From Marinoscillum pacificum (GTDB taxonomy: Bacteria; Bacteroidota; Bacteroidia; Cytophagales; Cyclobacteriaceae), in the NCBI RefSeq assembly GCF_024714495.1, contig NZ_JAMZMJ010000003.1, positions 372,001 to 436,000 of the forward strand: a DNA stretch of 64,000 bases. Reading direction: 5' to 3'. The position numbers were made by a program, and so were the translations under genes. The notes beneath the pieces were generated by a model that was given only the letters and a program-made list of their open reading frames with translations, had not been told where the DNA came from and did no database searches. How positions within the stretch are numbered: the stretch's first letter is position 1; each line of letters begins with the position of its first letter. Below, in pieces: positions 37,355 through 45,451 of this stretch.

Positions 37355-37929
37355 TTCTGTGGGTTTCTTCTCATGAAAAATAAGGTTCCTCCGTTTGGTT
37401 GATTCCATTCATGATAGGTTTCAAAACCAAAGTATTCATAGACCCTTTTGTTTCTTGGTACGGATGTTTCCAGGTAGATTGGTAAATCATCTCTAAATGA
37501 CCAGTTGAATATTTGCTCTTTGAGTTCTAGAGCGGCAGTGGTTTTTTTGCCAATGTTGGTCGCACCAAAGAACCAGAAGTACAGAAACCTGCCATCTTTA
37601 GGTCTCATTTTCTTGACATAAGCTTCTCGTTTTAAGACATCTGAAACTCTTGAGAGTCCAATGCAATTGAAGACTAACAGAACTTGATACCAGATATCTT
37701 GTATTCCTTCTTTTTTAAAGTTGTAGGGATAACAAATGGCCACTGCTTCCTGATTGCTAGATAATAAGACGCCATTTCTCGTTTTGGCGGTCTCATAGGC
37801 ATAGTGCGCAAGAGCTCTTAGACTATTCTTCTTTTTTGGATTGATGACAGAAACCACACTTGGATTATTATGGAAAGATTCCTCGATGATTGCGGTGACT
37901 TTTTCTTTCTGACTAGTTCCGTTATTCAT
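37351..37929 (-). CDS. GNAT-like acetyltransferase
   Basis: 192 residues from the ATG at 37929 (MNNGTSQKEK); 16 extra in-frame codons exist upstream and the start is uncertain. The C-terminal strand-helix pair IYLETSVPRNKRVYEYFGFETYHEW resembles the end of GNAT folds of the puromycin-acetyltransferase-like group, while the acetyl-CoA loop (usually Q/RxxGxG/A) is not obvious: the region reads FGATNIGKKTTAALEL. So the fold is likely but the activity is not shown. Its stop overlaps the methyltransferase start. Confidence 0.55.
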   Translation of the reverse strand: MNNGTSQKEKVTAIIEESFHNNPSVVSVINPKKKNSLRALAHYAYETAKTRNGVLLSSNQEAVAICYPYNFKKEGIQDIWYQVLLVFNCIGLSRVSDVLKREAYVKKMRPKDGRFLYFWFFGATNIGKKTTAALELKEQIFNWSFRDDLPIYLETSVPRNKRVYEYFGFETYHEWNQPNGGTLFFMRRNPQK

Positions 37930-38156
37930 TACTGAAAATTGAGATGTTTTCAATTCAAATCCAACCAAACGAATCATAAGTGGTGTCTATACCATTGAAC
38001 AATTAATTGTCAATGAAATGGGAGAACACCCCTAACGCAAAGACAGAAGTTTTCAATATCAAGGGATGTAATTGCTACTACGAATTTTGAAGAACAGCTA
38101 TAGATACTAAAGTAACTTTCGAGCAATAGTGAATTAGGTTATATTGTTTGGAATGA

Positions 38157-38197
38157 GGAGGCCGTATCAAGATTAAATTGAACGGCCTCCAGTTTTT
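38157..38197 (+). terminator. Plus-strand terminator-like hairpin with no plus-strand gene upstream
   Basis: GGAGGCCGT (38157-38165) pairs exactly with ACGGCCTCC (38182-38190) around a 16-nt loop, followed by AGTTTTTG on the plus strand only. The minus strand has no T-run after the stem. All coding genes around (33740-39692) are on the minus strand, so it is either a weak minus-strand end element or the end of an unannotated plus-strand RNA. Confidence 0.5.
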
Positions 38198-38258
38198 GCA
38201 TTCAAGATTGTTCTCATATGGTTTTCCAAAAACGATTAACCTATTAGGTCATCTTCTT

Positions 38259-39692
38259 TTATATCCTGTGACCGTCTTTTAATTCAATGACCTGATTGAC
38301 ACAGGATGGAATCTCCTCTTTATAATGTGTGACATAGATCAAGGTGATATTGCTTAAGTGACTAATCTGATCTATGATTTGTCTGATATTCTCAGTTTGT
38401 GACTGGTCCAGTCCCTGACATGGTTCATCAAGTATTAGCAAAAAAGGTTTTTTGATTAATGCTCTACAAAGTAGAACCAATCGCTGTACCTGAATGGAGG
38501 AGTTTTTGAATAACTGTTTAGAATATGAATCAATCTGAAGAAGCCTCATCCAGTTTAAGGCATCATTTTCATCTGCAGGCGTTAACTTCCTTGCAAAAGG
38601 ACCTTCTCTTAGTCCTGATAAGATTACATTTAAACAGTTCTGAGTGGTTTTGAAATAGTGAAGAAGCTCTGGAGATACAAACCCTATTTTTGCTTTGGTA
38701 TCCCAGATTGTTTCACCAGAACCTTTTTTTCGGTCGAATAAGGAAATGTCGTTGGCGTATGCTTGGGGATTATCTCCGTTGATCAAACTCAGTAAAGTGG
38801 ATTTTCCAGAACCATTCGGGCCTAAAAGCGCCCATTTGTCACCTTGCTGTACGGTCCAGGTTATGTTCTCAAGTATCTGTTTAGCATCATATCTTATATT
38901 CACATTGTTCATCTGGACGATATGATCGAATGTTTTTGGCTCACTCTGAAGAATTAACTGTTGAAGCATTTCTTTATTGATACTCAATGAATTGGACCTG
39001 GCTTGTGGTATGGTATCAAATTCATAGGGAGAATAGCTTCGGATAATCTGATGTTGATCCATTGTAATAATCCTGGATAGGAGAGGTGGTGTTTCATGAT
39101 GATCAAGTGTCATAATCATCTGAATGCCGGATGCAGAGATTTGTTCCAAAACGTTCGTAAAGTCTTTTCTGGCATTGGTATCCAATCCGATTAGGGGATC
39201 TTGTAGCAACAGTAGTTTCGGGTTTTTCAGGAGTAAGATGGCTATTCTGAGTCTTTTGGTTTCTCCATTGCTCAATTTGATCACCTCTTCATCAATTAGA
39301 TGTTCAAGTTTAAGGAGCTGTGAAACGTTATCTAAATTCCAATATCCAGGATTTGACTGTTCTGCTGAGGTATTCAAAACTTCCTGAACGGTTGGAACAT
39401 CTTGCATCATGGTAGAGTTGAAACGCTGTTGATAAAATAACTCACCAATCCCCGCTCGATTTTTAAATTGATATCCTGGAGTCAATAGTGCCTTTTCTGC
39501 TCTTGCATAAGGCATATCCATGCATCCTTCGGTGATTGACATCTCTCCATTAAGTACACGTATCAATTCAGTTTTACCTGAGTCAGCTTGCCCTATTATT
39601 CCCAGGTGCTGCCCTGGTTCAATGGTCAAACTCAAGTTTTTGAAGACTTCAGAATTGTTGTGTCGTACGGTGATGTTTGCTAGTTGTATCAA
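38259..39692 (-). CDS. Twin-domain ABC ATPase without membrane segment (ModF-like)
   Basis: 477 residues with two ABC domains. First domain: Walker A GQADSGKT (about 33-40), signature LSNGE, Walker B LLLLQDPLIGLD in which the usual Asp is Gln and the catalytic Glu is Asp. Second: Walker A LLGPNGSGKST, Walker B LLILDEPCQGLD intact, but the signature position reads NSSIQVQ instead of LSGGQ. No transmembrane partner is encoded beside it, so it resembles ModF/photorepair-protein PhrA-type soluble ABC proteins. Its substrate and role are unknown. Divergent from the cbb3 operon, sharing a 312-nt upstream region. Confidence 0.85.
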   Translation of the reverse strand: MIQLANITVRHNNSEVFKNLSLTIEPGQHLGIIGQADSGKTELIRVLNGEMSITEGCMDMPYARAEKALLTPGYQFKNRAGIGELFYQQRFNSTMMQDVPTVQEVLNTSAEQSNPGYWNLDNVSQLLKLEHLIDEEVIKLSNGETKRLRIAILLLKNPKLLLLQDPLIGLDTNARKDFTNVLEQISASGIQMIMTLDHHETPPLLSRIITMDQHQIIRSYSPYEFDTIPQARSNSLSINKEMLQQLILQSEPKTFDHIVQMNNVNIRYDAKQILENITWTVQQGDKWALLGPNGSGKSTLLSLINGDNPQAYANDISLFDRKKGSGETIWDTKAKIGFVSPELLHYFKTTQNCLNVILSGLREGPFARKLTPADENDALNWMRLLQIDSYSKQLFKNSSIQVQRLVLLCRALIKKPFLLILDEPCQGLDQSQTENIRQIIDQISHLSNITLIYVTHYKEEIPSCVNQVIELKDGHRI

Positions 39693-39831
39693 TAGAAAAT
39701 CCTTTTAAACCTACAGGCTAATTAAGCATGTAGTAGTTAGATATGCATTGAATTCTGAAATTAAGTTGTCAGGTACCCACTAGTTTCCACCATTGAGTTT
39801 CATTAAGTCCAAAAGTTGCATTTGCTGTATT

Positions 39832-39845
39832 ATGATGAATATCAT
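39832..39845. promoter_or_regulatory. FNR/CRP-family-like site 1 (ATGAT-GAAT-ATCAT)
   Basis: Perfect 5-4-5 inverted repeat sharing the TGAT-N4-ATCA core of FNR-type sites (consensus TTGAT-N4-ATCAA). Centre 166 nt upstream of ccoS and 146 nt upstream of the twin-ABC start. Confidence 0.4.
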
Positions 39846-39927
39846 GTACTTGTAAAAAGGGTGTGAAGTGACATTCATCAGTTTTTAAGATGACTTTTAG
39901 TGAATTGGATAGCCATGATTGCTGTCG

Positions 39928-39941
39928 CTGATAAAAATCAG
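39928..39941. promoter_or_regulatory. FNR/CRP-family-like site 2 (CTGAT-AAAA-ATCAG)
   Basis: Perfect 5-4-5 inverted repeat with the TGAT-N4-ATCA core, 64 nt before the ccoS ATG, compatible with an activating position near -41 if the transcript starts about 30 nt ahead of ccoS. The centres of the two sites are 96 nt apart, roughly nine helical turns. Confidence 0.5.
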
Positions 39942-40004
39942 ATTATTTCCTGAAACCCCTCATAAGAAACCCTTCCAGAGCCGAGTAATCTTGCTGTCAT
40001 AATT

Positions 40005-40181
40005 ATGAGTGTAATAATAATATTGATCGGATTTAGTTTGATAGTGGCCTCTGGCTTTCTATTCGCCTTCATCTGGGCCAACCGCAGTGGCCAGTTTGAA
40101 GATGACTATACTCCCTCCGTGAGAATATTATTCGATGACGAACCTAAACAATCTCAGCATGTCAACAGAGACAATGACTAA
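40005..40181 (+). CDS. ccoS: CcoS, cbb3 oxidase assembly protein
   Basis: 58 residues: an N-terminal membrane helix (SVIIILIGFSLIVASGFLFA) followed by FIWANRSGQFEDDYTPSVRI and a short polar tail. The pattern AFxWAxxSGQFxD is the hallmark of CcoS, which is needed to put haem b and copper into the cbb3 oxidase. It lies directly ahead of ccoNO and overlaps its start. The usual neighbour ccoI, a copper-exporting P-type ATPase, is not here: the next gene upstream is a divergent ABC protein. The gene is too short to be caught by a 60-residue cut-off. Confidence 0.9.
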   Translation: MSVIIILIGFSLIVASGFLFAFIWANRSGQFEDDYTPSVRILFDDEPKQSQHVNRDND

Positions 40182-42342
40182 ACAGGAAGGCAAGGCGCCG
40201 GCAGCAGACGGTGGGCTTGACACTTTTTACTACGACAACTCGACTGTTCGTATGTTCCTGATCGCAGCAACGATATTTGGTGTGGTAGGGATGTCTGTCG
40301 GATTACTGGTAGCTTGCCAGTTCTTTTGGCCAGACCTTAACTTCGGAATCCAATTCACCACTTTCGGACGTGTAAGACCTCTGCATACCAATGCAGTAAT
40401 TTTTGCATTTGTGGGAAATGGTATTTTCGCAGGTGTTTATTATTCACTGCAGCGCTTGTGTAAAGCAAGAATGTTTAGTGATCTGCTCAGTAAGATTCAT
40501 TTCTGGGGCTGGCAGCTAATCATTTTGGCAGCAGCTATCACACTTCCTTTAGGCCTAACTTCGGGTAAGGAGTATGCCGAGTTGGAGTGGCCGATTGATA
40601 TTGCCATAGCATTTATCTGGGTAGTGTTTGGGGTGAACATGTTTGGAACCATCCTAAAAAGACGTGAAAGACACCTTTACGTGGCTATCTGGTTCTTCAT
40701 TGCCACATTCGTAACTGTAGCCATGCTACACATTGTAAACTCATTTGAGTTGCCAATTTCTTTCATGAAATCTTATTCATGGTATGCAGGTGTGCAGGAT
40801 GCATTAGTACAATGGTGGTATGGACACAATGCGGTAGCATTCTTCCTAACCACACCCTATTTGGGATTGATGTACTACTTCATTCCTAAAGCTGCGAATA
40901 GACCGGTCTATTCTTATCGTTTGTCGATTGTACACTTCTGGGCATTGATTTTTATCTATATCTGGGCAGGACCTCACCACTTGTTATACAACTCTTTACC
41001 TAACTGGGCACAGTCTTTAGGTACGGTCTTCTCCATCATGTTGATCGCTCCATCTTGGGGTGGTATGTTGAATGGTTTACTTACTCTAAGGGGTGCATGG
41101 GACAGAGTGCGTGAAGATCCAATTTTGAAATTCATGGTGGTGGCTGTCACCGCATACGGTATGGCTACATTCGAAGGCCCAATGCTTTCATTGAAAAACT
41201 TCAATGCTGTAGCGCACTTTACTGACTGGATCGTTGCTCACGTGCACGTAGGTGGTTTAGGGTGGAATGGTTTCATGACATTCGCCATGCTGTACTACTT
41301 GATCCCAAGACTATACGGAACACAATTGTTCTCTAAGAAATTAGCCAATATACACTTCTGGATCGGTACAATGGGTATTATTTTCTATGCACTTCCGATG
41401 TACTGGGCAGGTTTTGTACAAAGTTTAATGTGGAAGCAATTTGCTCCAGAAGGAACCCTGGTTTACAGCAACTTCCTGGAGACGGTAACTCAAATTCTTC
41501 CAATGTATCAATTGCGTGCATTTGGTGGAGCACTTTACTTGACTGGTGTATTTGTAATGATTTACAACCTGGTGAAAACAGCGCAAGCAGGTTCTTTCAT
41601 CAAAGAAACGATGGCTCAGGCTGCACCACTTGCTAAGGATTATGTACCTGCTAAAAATGAGCACTGGCATAGAAGAATCTTCGAATGGAGACCTGTTAAC
41701 CTTCTGGTATGGAGTTTAATCGCTGTAGCTATTGGAGGAGTAATTGAGATCGTTCCTACTTTCCTTGTGAAGTCTAACGTGCCAACTATCTCAAGTGTAA
41801 AACCTTATACTCCACTGGAATTGAATGGTAGAGATATCTACGTGAGAGAAGGTTGTTATACCTGTCACTCACAGATGATCCGTCCATTCAGATCAGAAAC
41901 TGAGCGATATGGTGAATATGCAAAAGCTGGAGAATTTATTTACGATCACCCATTCCAATGGGGATCTAAGAGAACGGGGCCAGACTTGCTGAGAGTAGGT
42001 GGTAAGTATCCGCATAGCTGGCATTACTACCACATGTTGGATCCGACTAGTATGTCACCAGGTTCTATCATGCCGAGATATCCATGGTTGTTTGAACAGA
42101 ACTGGGATAAGGAACTAACACCGGCTAAGATTGAAGCGATGCAAACACTGGGAGTGCCATACGAAGAAGGTTTTGCTGATCAAGCAGTTGCTGATGCTGA
42201 AAAGCAAGCTGCGGAGATCGTAGCAGATCTGGAAACACAAGGCGTGAAAGTAGTTTCAGAGAAAGAAATAGTAGCCTTGATTGCTTATCTACAGCGAATA
42301 GGTACAGATATCAAGAAGGTTGACGAACTAACTCAAAAATAG
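40159..42342 (+). CDS. ccoNO: cbb3 cytochrome c oxidase, fused CcoN-CcoO subunit
   Basis: 727 residues from the ATG at 40159 (MSTETMTKQEGK); ATGs at 40135 and 40174 are also possible, all within the end of ccoS. Residues ~20-490 are CcoN, with about 12 membrane helices, QWWYGHNAVAFFLTTPYLGL and WAGPHHLLYNSLPNW for the haem-copper centre, and HVHVGGLGWNGF for the other haem His. A linker and one more TM lead to CcoO (about 545-720) with the haem c site REGCYTCHSQMIRPF, Met ligand region GSIMPRYPWL and KRTGPDLLRVG. It is the catalytic core of the high-affinity oxidase that reduces O2 at low oxygen. The fusion is common in Bacteroidota. Confidence 0.97.
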   Translation: MSTETMTKQEGKAPAADGGLDTFYYDNSTVRMFLIAATIFGVVGMSVGLLVACQFFWPDLNFGIQFTTFGRVRPLHTNAVIFAFVGNGIFAGVYYSLQRLCKARMFSDLLSKIHFWGWQLIILAAAITLPLGLTSGKEYAELEWPIDIAIAFIWVVFGVNMFGTILKRRERHLYVAIWFFIATFVTVAMLHIVNSFELPISFMKSYSWYAGVQDALVQWWYGHNAVAFFLTTPYLGLMYYFIPKAANRPVYSYRLSIVHFWALIFIYIWAGPHHLLYNSLPNWAQSLGTVFSIMLIAPSWGGMLNGLLTLRGAWDRVREDPILKFMVVAVTAYGMATFEGPMLSLKNFNAVAHFTDWIVAHVHVGGLGWNGFMTFAMLYYLIPRLYGTQLFSKKLANIHFWIGTMGIIFYALPMYWAGFVQSLMWKQFAPEGTLVYSNFLETVTQILPMYQLRAFGGALYLTGVFVMIYNLVKTAQAGSFIKETMAQAAPLAKDYVPAKNEHWHRRIFEWRPVNLLVWSLIAVAIGGVIEIVPTFLVKSNVPTISSVKPYTPLELNGRDIYVREGCYTCHSQMIRPFRSETERYGEYAKAGEFIYDHPFQWGSKRTGPDLLRVGGKYPHSWHYYHMLDPTSMSPGSIMPRYPWLFEQNWDKELTPAKIEAMQTLGVPYEEGFADQAVADAEKQAAEIVADLETQGVKVVSEKEIVALIAYLQRIGTDIKKVDELTQK

Positions 42343-42349
42343 ACTCACC

Positions 42350-42541
42350 ATGCTAAAATTTGTAAAACATCACATGGAGACCATAGCGGGAATTGAGATT
42401 TTCCCGCTCATCTCTCTAATCATATTCTTTTTATTCTTCGTGGGCTTGTTCATCTATATCGCTCGTGCTGATAAGAAACAGATCAATGAAATTTCAAGAA
42501 TTCCTTTAGACTCTAACGCTGACAATCATGAACTTTCGTAA
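42350..42541 (+). CDS. ccoQ: CcoQ-like small membrane subunit of the cbb3 oxidase
   Basis: 63 residues with one membrane helix (about 16-38, IEIFPLISLIIFFLFFVGLFIY) after a short basic/polar N-terminus and followed by ARADKKQINEISRIPLD. Size, topology and place between ccoNO and ccoP identify it; sequence alone would be weak because CcoQ is poorly conserved. It stabilises the complex. It starts 7 nt after the ccoNO stop and overlaps ccoP by 14 nt. Confidence 0.88.
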   Translation: MLKFVKHHMETIAGIEIFPLISLIIFFLFFVGLFIYIARADKKQINEISRIPLDSNADNHELS

Positions 42542-43478
42542 GCTATTCACTACACTGATGGTTTTGGCATCTCCGGGACTAACGTTTGCTCAGGAGGGTC
42601 AGGATCTGAATTCACTTTATGCTACTTACCAACTGGAGATAGTGGTGGCAGTAGCTGCAATCGTATCAATTTTGGCTTTGATTGCTTTGGTTACAGCGCT
42701 TTATGCCATGAAAGCTATGGCAAGAGGTAGAATGTCTGCCGAAGAAGAAAGCTCAATGATCTCGGTGAAACCGGGCGAAGAAGGTGTGACCTTCTGGAGA
42801 CGGTTCTGGAACAGAATGAATGACTCTGTGCCGGTTTCCAATGAAGAAACGATCATGACTGATCATGCTTATGACGGCATTCGCGAATTAGATAATAGTC
42901 TTCCTCCCTGGTGGCTATATGGTTTCTACATCACCATCATTTTTGGGGTGCTTTATGTATTGAATTATCATGTGTTTAAATACAGTCCACTACAGGAAGA
43001 AGCTTATAACATGGAGATGGAAGAAGCCGAAGCACAGGTGACCGCTTACCTCGCTACACTAGATAATTTAATTGATGAAACTTCTGTTACATTCAGTGAA
43101 GAAGAGTCTGATTTAATTACAGGAAAAGAGCTTTTTATTGCTAAATGTTCAGCGTGTCATGGTCAAAATGGTGAAGGTGGCGTAGGACCTAATTTAACAG
43201 ATAAATACTGGCTGCATGGTGGGGACATCAAGTCAATCTTTAAGACCATCAAATATGGTATTCCATCCAAAGGTATGATTGCCTGGGAAGCACAGTTGGT
43301 ACCTAAAGAAATGCAGCAAGTGGCTAGTTACATCTATACGTTAGAGGGAACTGAGCCTGCTAATCCTAAAGAGCCGCAAGGAGATCTTTTTGAAAGAGAA
43401 GAGACTTCAGATGGGGAAACGGATGCTGTGGCAGAAGCTGAAGCCGAAGAAGGCCAGCTTCTCGAAGCTGGCATGTAA
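42528..43478 (+). CDS. ccoP: CcoP, cbb3 oxidase cytochrome c subunit, single haem
   Basis: 316 residues. An N-terminal signal-like/TM region ending FAQEG, a further helix (about 36-58), the CcoP N-terminal domain with NSLPPWWLYGFYITIIFGVLY, and one cytochrome c domain with the haem motif CSACHGQNGEGGVGPNLT and the Met ligand in SKGMIAWE. Only one CxxCH is present, whereas proteobacterial CcoP has two. The tail is very acidic (EAEAEEGQ). It passes electrons from cytochrome c to CcoO/CcoN. Overlaps ccoQ by 14 nt and is followed 11 nt later by ccoG. Confidence 0.95.
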   Translation: MNFRKLFTTLMVLASPGLTFAQEGQDLNSLYATYQLEIVVAVAAIVSILALIALVTALYAMKAMARGRMSAEEESSMISVKPGEEGVTFWRRFWNRMNDSVPVSNEETIMTDHAYDGIRELDNSLPPWWLYGFYITIIFGVLYVLNYHVFKYSPLQEEAYNMEMEEAEAQVTAYLATLDNLIDETSVTFSEEESDLITGKELFIAKCSACHGQNGEGGVGPNLTDKYWLHGGDIKSIFKTIKYGIPSKGMIAWEAQLVPKEMQQVASYIYTLEGTEPANPKEPQGDLFEREETSDGETDAVAEAEAEEGQLLEAGM

Positions 43479-43489
43479 ACACCAGGAAA

Positions 43490-44917
43490 ATGCAAGAACC
43501 TACCATTACAGAAATTTACGACGAACAGGAAGAGGAATCGTATAGAGACCATATTTCCACCGTCGATGAAAGCGGTAAACGCGTTTGGCTTTATCCCAAA
43601 AAACCGAAAGGTCGCTTTACCAACTACCGGCAGTTAGTTAGTTACCTATTATTAGGAATATTATTTGCCGGTCCGTTTATCAAAATAGGGGGGCAGCCTC
43701 TATTGAAATTTGACATTATTGATCGTGAATTTGTGATTTTTGGTCAGGTTTTCTGGCCTCAGGATTTTCACCTCGCTGTGATTGGGATGATTACCACCAT
43801 CGTGTTCATTATCCTCTTTGCGGTGGTTTACGGACGTATCTTCTGTGGATGGATTTGTCCACAAACTATTTTCATGGAGCATGTTTTTCGTCAAGTAGAG
43901 TTCTTGATTGAGGGTGACTACATGAAGCAGAAGAAGCTCGATAAGCAGGAATGGAACACCGAGAAGGTAGTCAAAAAGACATCTAAACATGTCATCTTCG
44001 TTCTGATCTCTGCCTTTATCATGCACACTTTCGTAGCCTACATTGTAGGAGTGGATGATCTATGGTCGATGATTGGAAATGGTCCAGCCGAAGAGCCCCT
44101 TGCCTTTGTAGCCATAGTAGTGTTCACAGGTTTGTTCTACGGCGTATTTAGCAAAATGCGTGAGCAGGTTTGTACGACCATTTGTCCATATGGACGTCTT
44201 CAAGGTGTTCTACTGGATAAGCAAAGCATAGTGGTTGCTTATGATCATGTGAGAGGAGAGTCTAGAGGTAAAATCAGAAAAGGTGAAGATCGAGTGGAGA
44301 AAGGTTTAGGAGACTGTATTGATTGTCATCAATGCGTTTATGTATGCCCTACAGGAATTGATATTCGTAATGGAACGCAGCTAGAGTGTGTCAACTGTAC
44401 TGCTTGTATTGATGCGTGCGATTCCATTATGGATAAAATTGGCAAGCCAAGAGGGTTGGTACGATATGCGTCTGAAGATAATATCGCGGAAAACAAACCT
44501 TCCAGGTTTACTGCTCGAATGAAAGCCTACACGACTGTTTTGTTCATCTTAATTGGTGTGTTGGTTACGTTGTTGTATCTCCGTTCGGATGTTGAGACAA
44601 CCATTCTGAGAACACCAGGAATGATGTATCAGGAACGAGAAGATGGTACCATTACCAACTTGTACCAGCTTAAAATGGTCAACAAGACAGCTGAAGATAT
44701 GCCTATAGAGTTGAAGTTGGAAGGCATAGATGGCAAGTTAGAAATGGTAGGTGATAACCTCATGTTGAAAAAACAAGACCTTGGAGAAGGTGCATTCTTT
44801 ATTGTGCTTGATCCATCGAGTTTGACAAAAATGAGCACTGATATCAAAATTGGAGTGTATTCCAAAGGCGAGCAAATAGAAACAGTAAAAACCAGGTTCT
44901 TAGGGCCTGCTATTTAA
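43490..44917 (+). CDS. ccoG: CcoG/RdxA-type iron-sulfur protein for cbb3 maturation
   Basis: 475 residues. Five membrane helices, then two 4Fe-4S clusters: CIDCHQCVYVCPTGIDIR and LECVNCTACIDACDSIM (about 278-312). FixG/CcoG N-terminal sequence GRFTNYRQLVSYLLLG and GWICPQTIFMEHVFRQVE are conserved. The C-terminal periplasmic domain is an Ig-like beta fold. It is thought to reduce Cu(II) to Cu(I) for insertion into the oxidase. 11 nt after ccoP, so part of the same operon. Confidence 0.96.
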   Translation: MQEPTITEIYDEQEEESYRDHISTVDESGKRVWLYPKKPKGRFTNYRQLVSYLLLGILFAGPFIKIGGQPLLKFDIIDREFVIFGQVFWPQDFHLAVIGMITTIVFIILFAVVYGRIFCGWICPQTIFMEHVFRQVEFLIEGDYMKQKKLDKQEWNTEKVVKKTSKHVIFVLISAFIMHTFVAYIVGVDDLWSMIGNGPAEEPLAFVAIVVFTGLFYGVFSKMREQVCTTICPYGRLQGVLLDKQSIVVAYDHVRGESRGKIRKGEDRVEKGLGDCIDCHQCVYVCPTGIDIRNGTQLECVNCTACIDACDSIMDKIGKPRGLVRYASEDNIAENKPSRFTARMKAYTTVLFILIGVLVTLLYLRSDVETTILRTPGMMYQEREDGTITNLYQLKMVNKTAEDMPIELKLEGIDGKLEMVGDNLMLKKQDLGEGAFFIVLDPSSLTKMSTDIKIGVYSKGEQIETVKTRFLGPAI

Positions 44918-44922
44918 AAAAT

Positions 44923-44990
44923 ACCTTCGGAGCGTTGATCCGGGCTTTTAACTGCTGGTAGGTTCTCCCGGTAGCCCCGAAGGTTCCTTT
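44923..44990 (+). promoter_or_regulatory. Hairpin between ccoG and ccoH
   Basis: ACCTTCGG (44923-44930) pairs with CCGAAGGT (44977-44984), enclosing a second stem GGCT/AGCC (44943-44946 / 44973-44976), then TCCTTTTATT. The structure could lower transcript read-through into ccoH or protect mRNA ends; the T-run is too broken for a strong terminator. Confidence 0.45.
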
Positions 44991-45016
44991 TATTGAAACT
45001 AAAAAATCATAAAGTC

Positions 45017-45451
45017 ATGAAATTTAATTGGGGACATGGTATTGTAGTTGCATTCGTGCTGTTCTGTACGTTTGTGGTTTCTATTGTTGTAAGAGCCTTT
45101 CAGGAAGATTTTGATCTGGTCTCTGAAACCTACTATCAGGACGAGATAGCTTACCAGGATAGAATAGATAGTAAAGCCAACCTGAAGGCTTCTGGTCAAG
45201 AGTTGGCAATTAATCAAAATGACTCGCAAGTAGTGATGACCTTCCCGGAGGAGTTTAGTGCCGCCAATGGAACGGTTAAATTCTACTATCCTTCCAGAGC
45301 ACTTTTTGATAAGGAATTTCCGATAAAACTAGTAGATAATCAGCAGGTTATTGCCAAAAATGAATTGGCGAAAGGCCGCTATAAAGTTCAAGTGAGCTGG
45401 AAAGTTGGCGATGATCAGTTTTATCAGGAAAAAGAACTTTTTGTGAAATGA
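45017..45451 (+). CDS. ccoH: CcoH/FixH-like protein
   Basis: 144 residues from the ATG at 45017 (MKFNWGHGIVVAFVLFCTFV); a TTG at 44993 is in frame but adds only a basic extension. One N-terminal membrane helix, then a conserved ETYYQDEIAYQDRID segment and a small beta domain, matching FixH/CcoH, a single-TM protein needed for cbb3 assembly. The stop overlaps the next start (ATGA). Confidence 0.92.
   Translation: MKFNWGHGIVVAFVLFCTFVVSIVVRAFQEDFDLVSETYYQDEIAYQDRIDSKANLKASGQELAINQNDSQVVMTFPEEFSAANGTVKFYYPSRALFDKEFPIKLVDNQQVIAKNELAKGRYKVQVSWKVGDDQFYQEKELFVK

Larger units (their letters stand above)
39693..40004. other. 312-nt divergent regulatory region between the twin-ABC gene and the cbb3 operon
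   Basis: No coding sequence. It holds two 5-4-5 inverted repeats of FNR-like type (39832-39845 and 39928-39941), described separately, and must include promoters for both directions. No clear -7 TAnnTTTG box stands out. Confidence 0.6.

Noticed and set aside
38259-39692. Calling the twin ABC gene modF
   Set aside because: No molybdate genes are near and the motifs are only generic, so the name is not supported.
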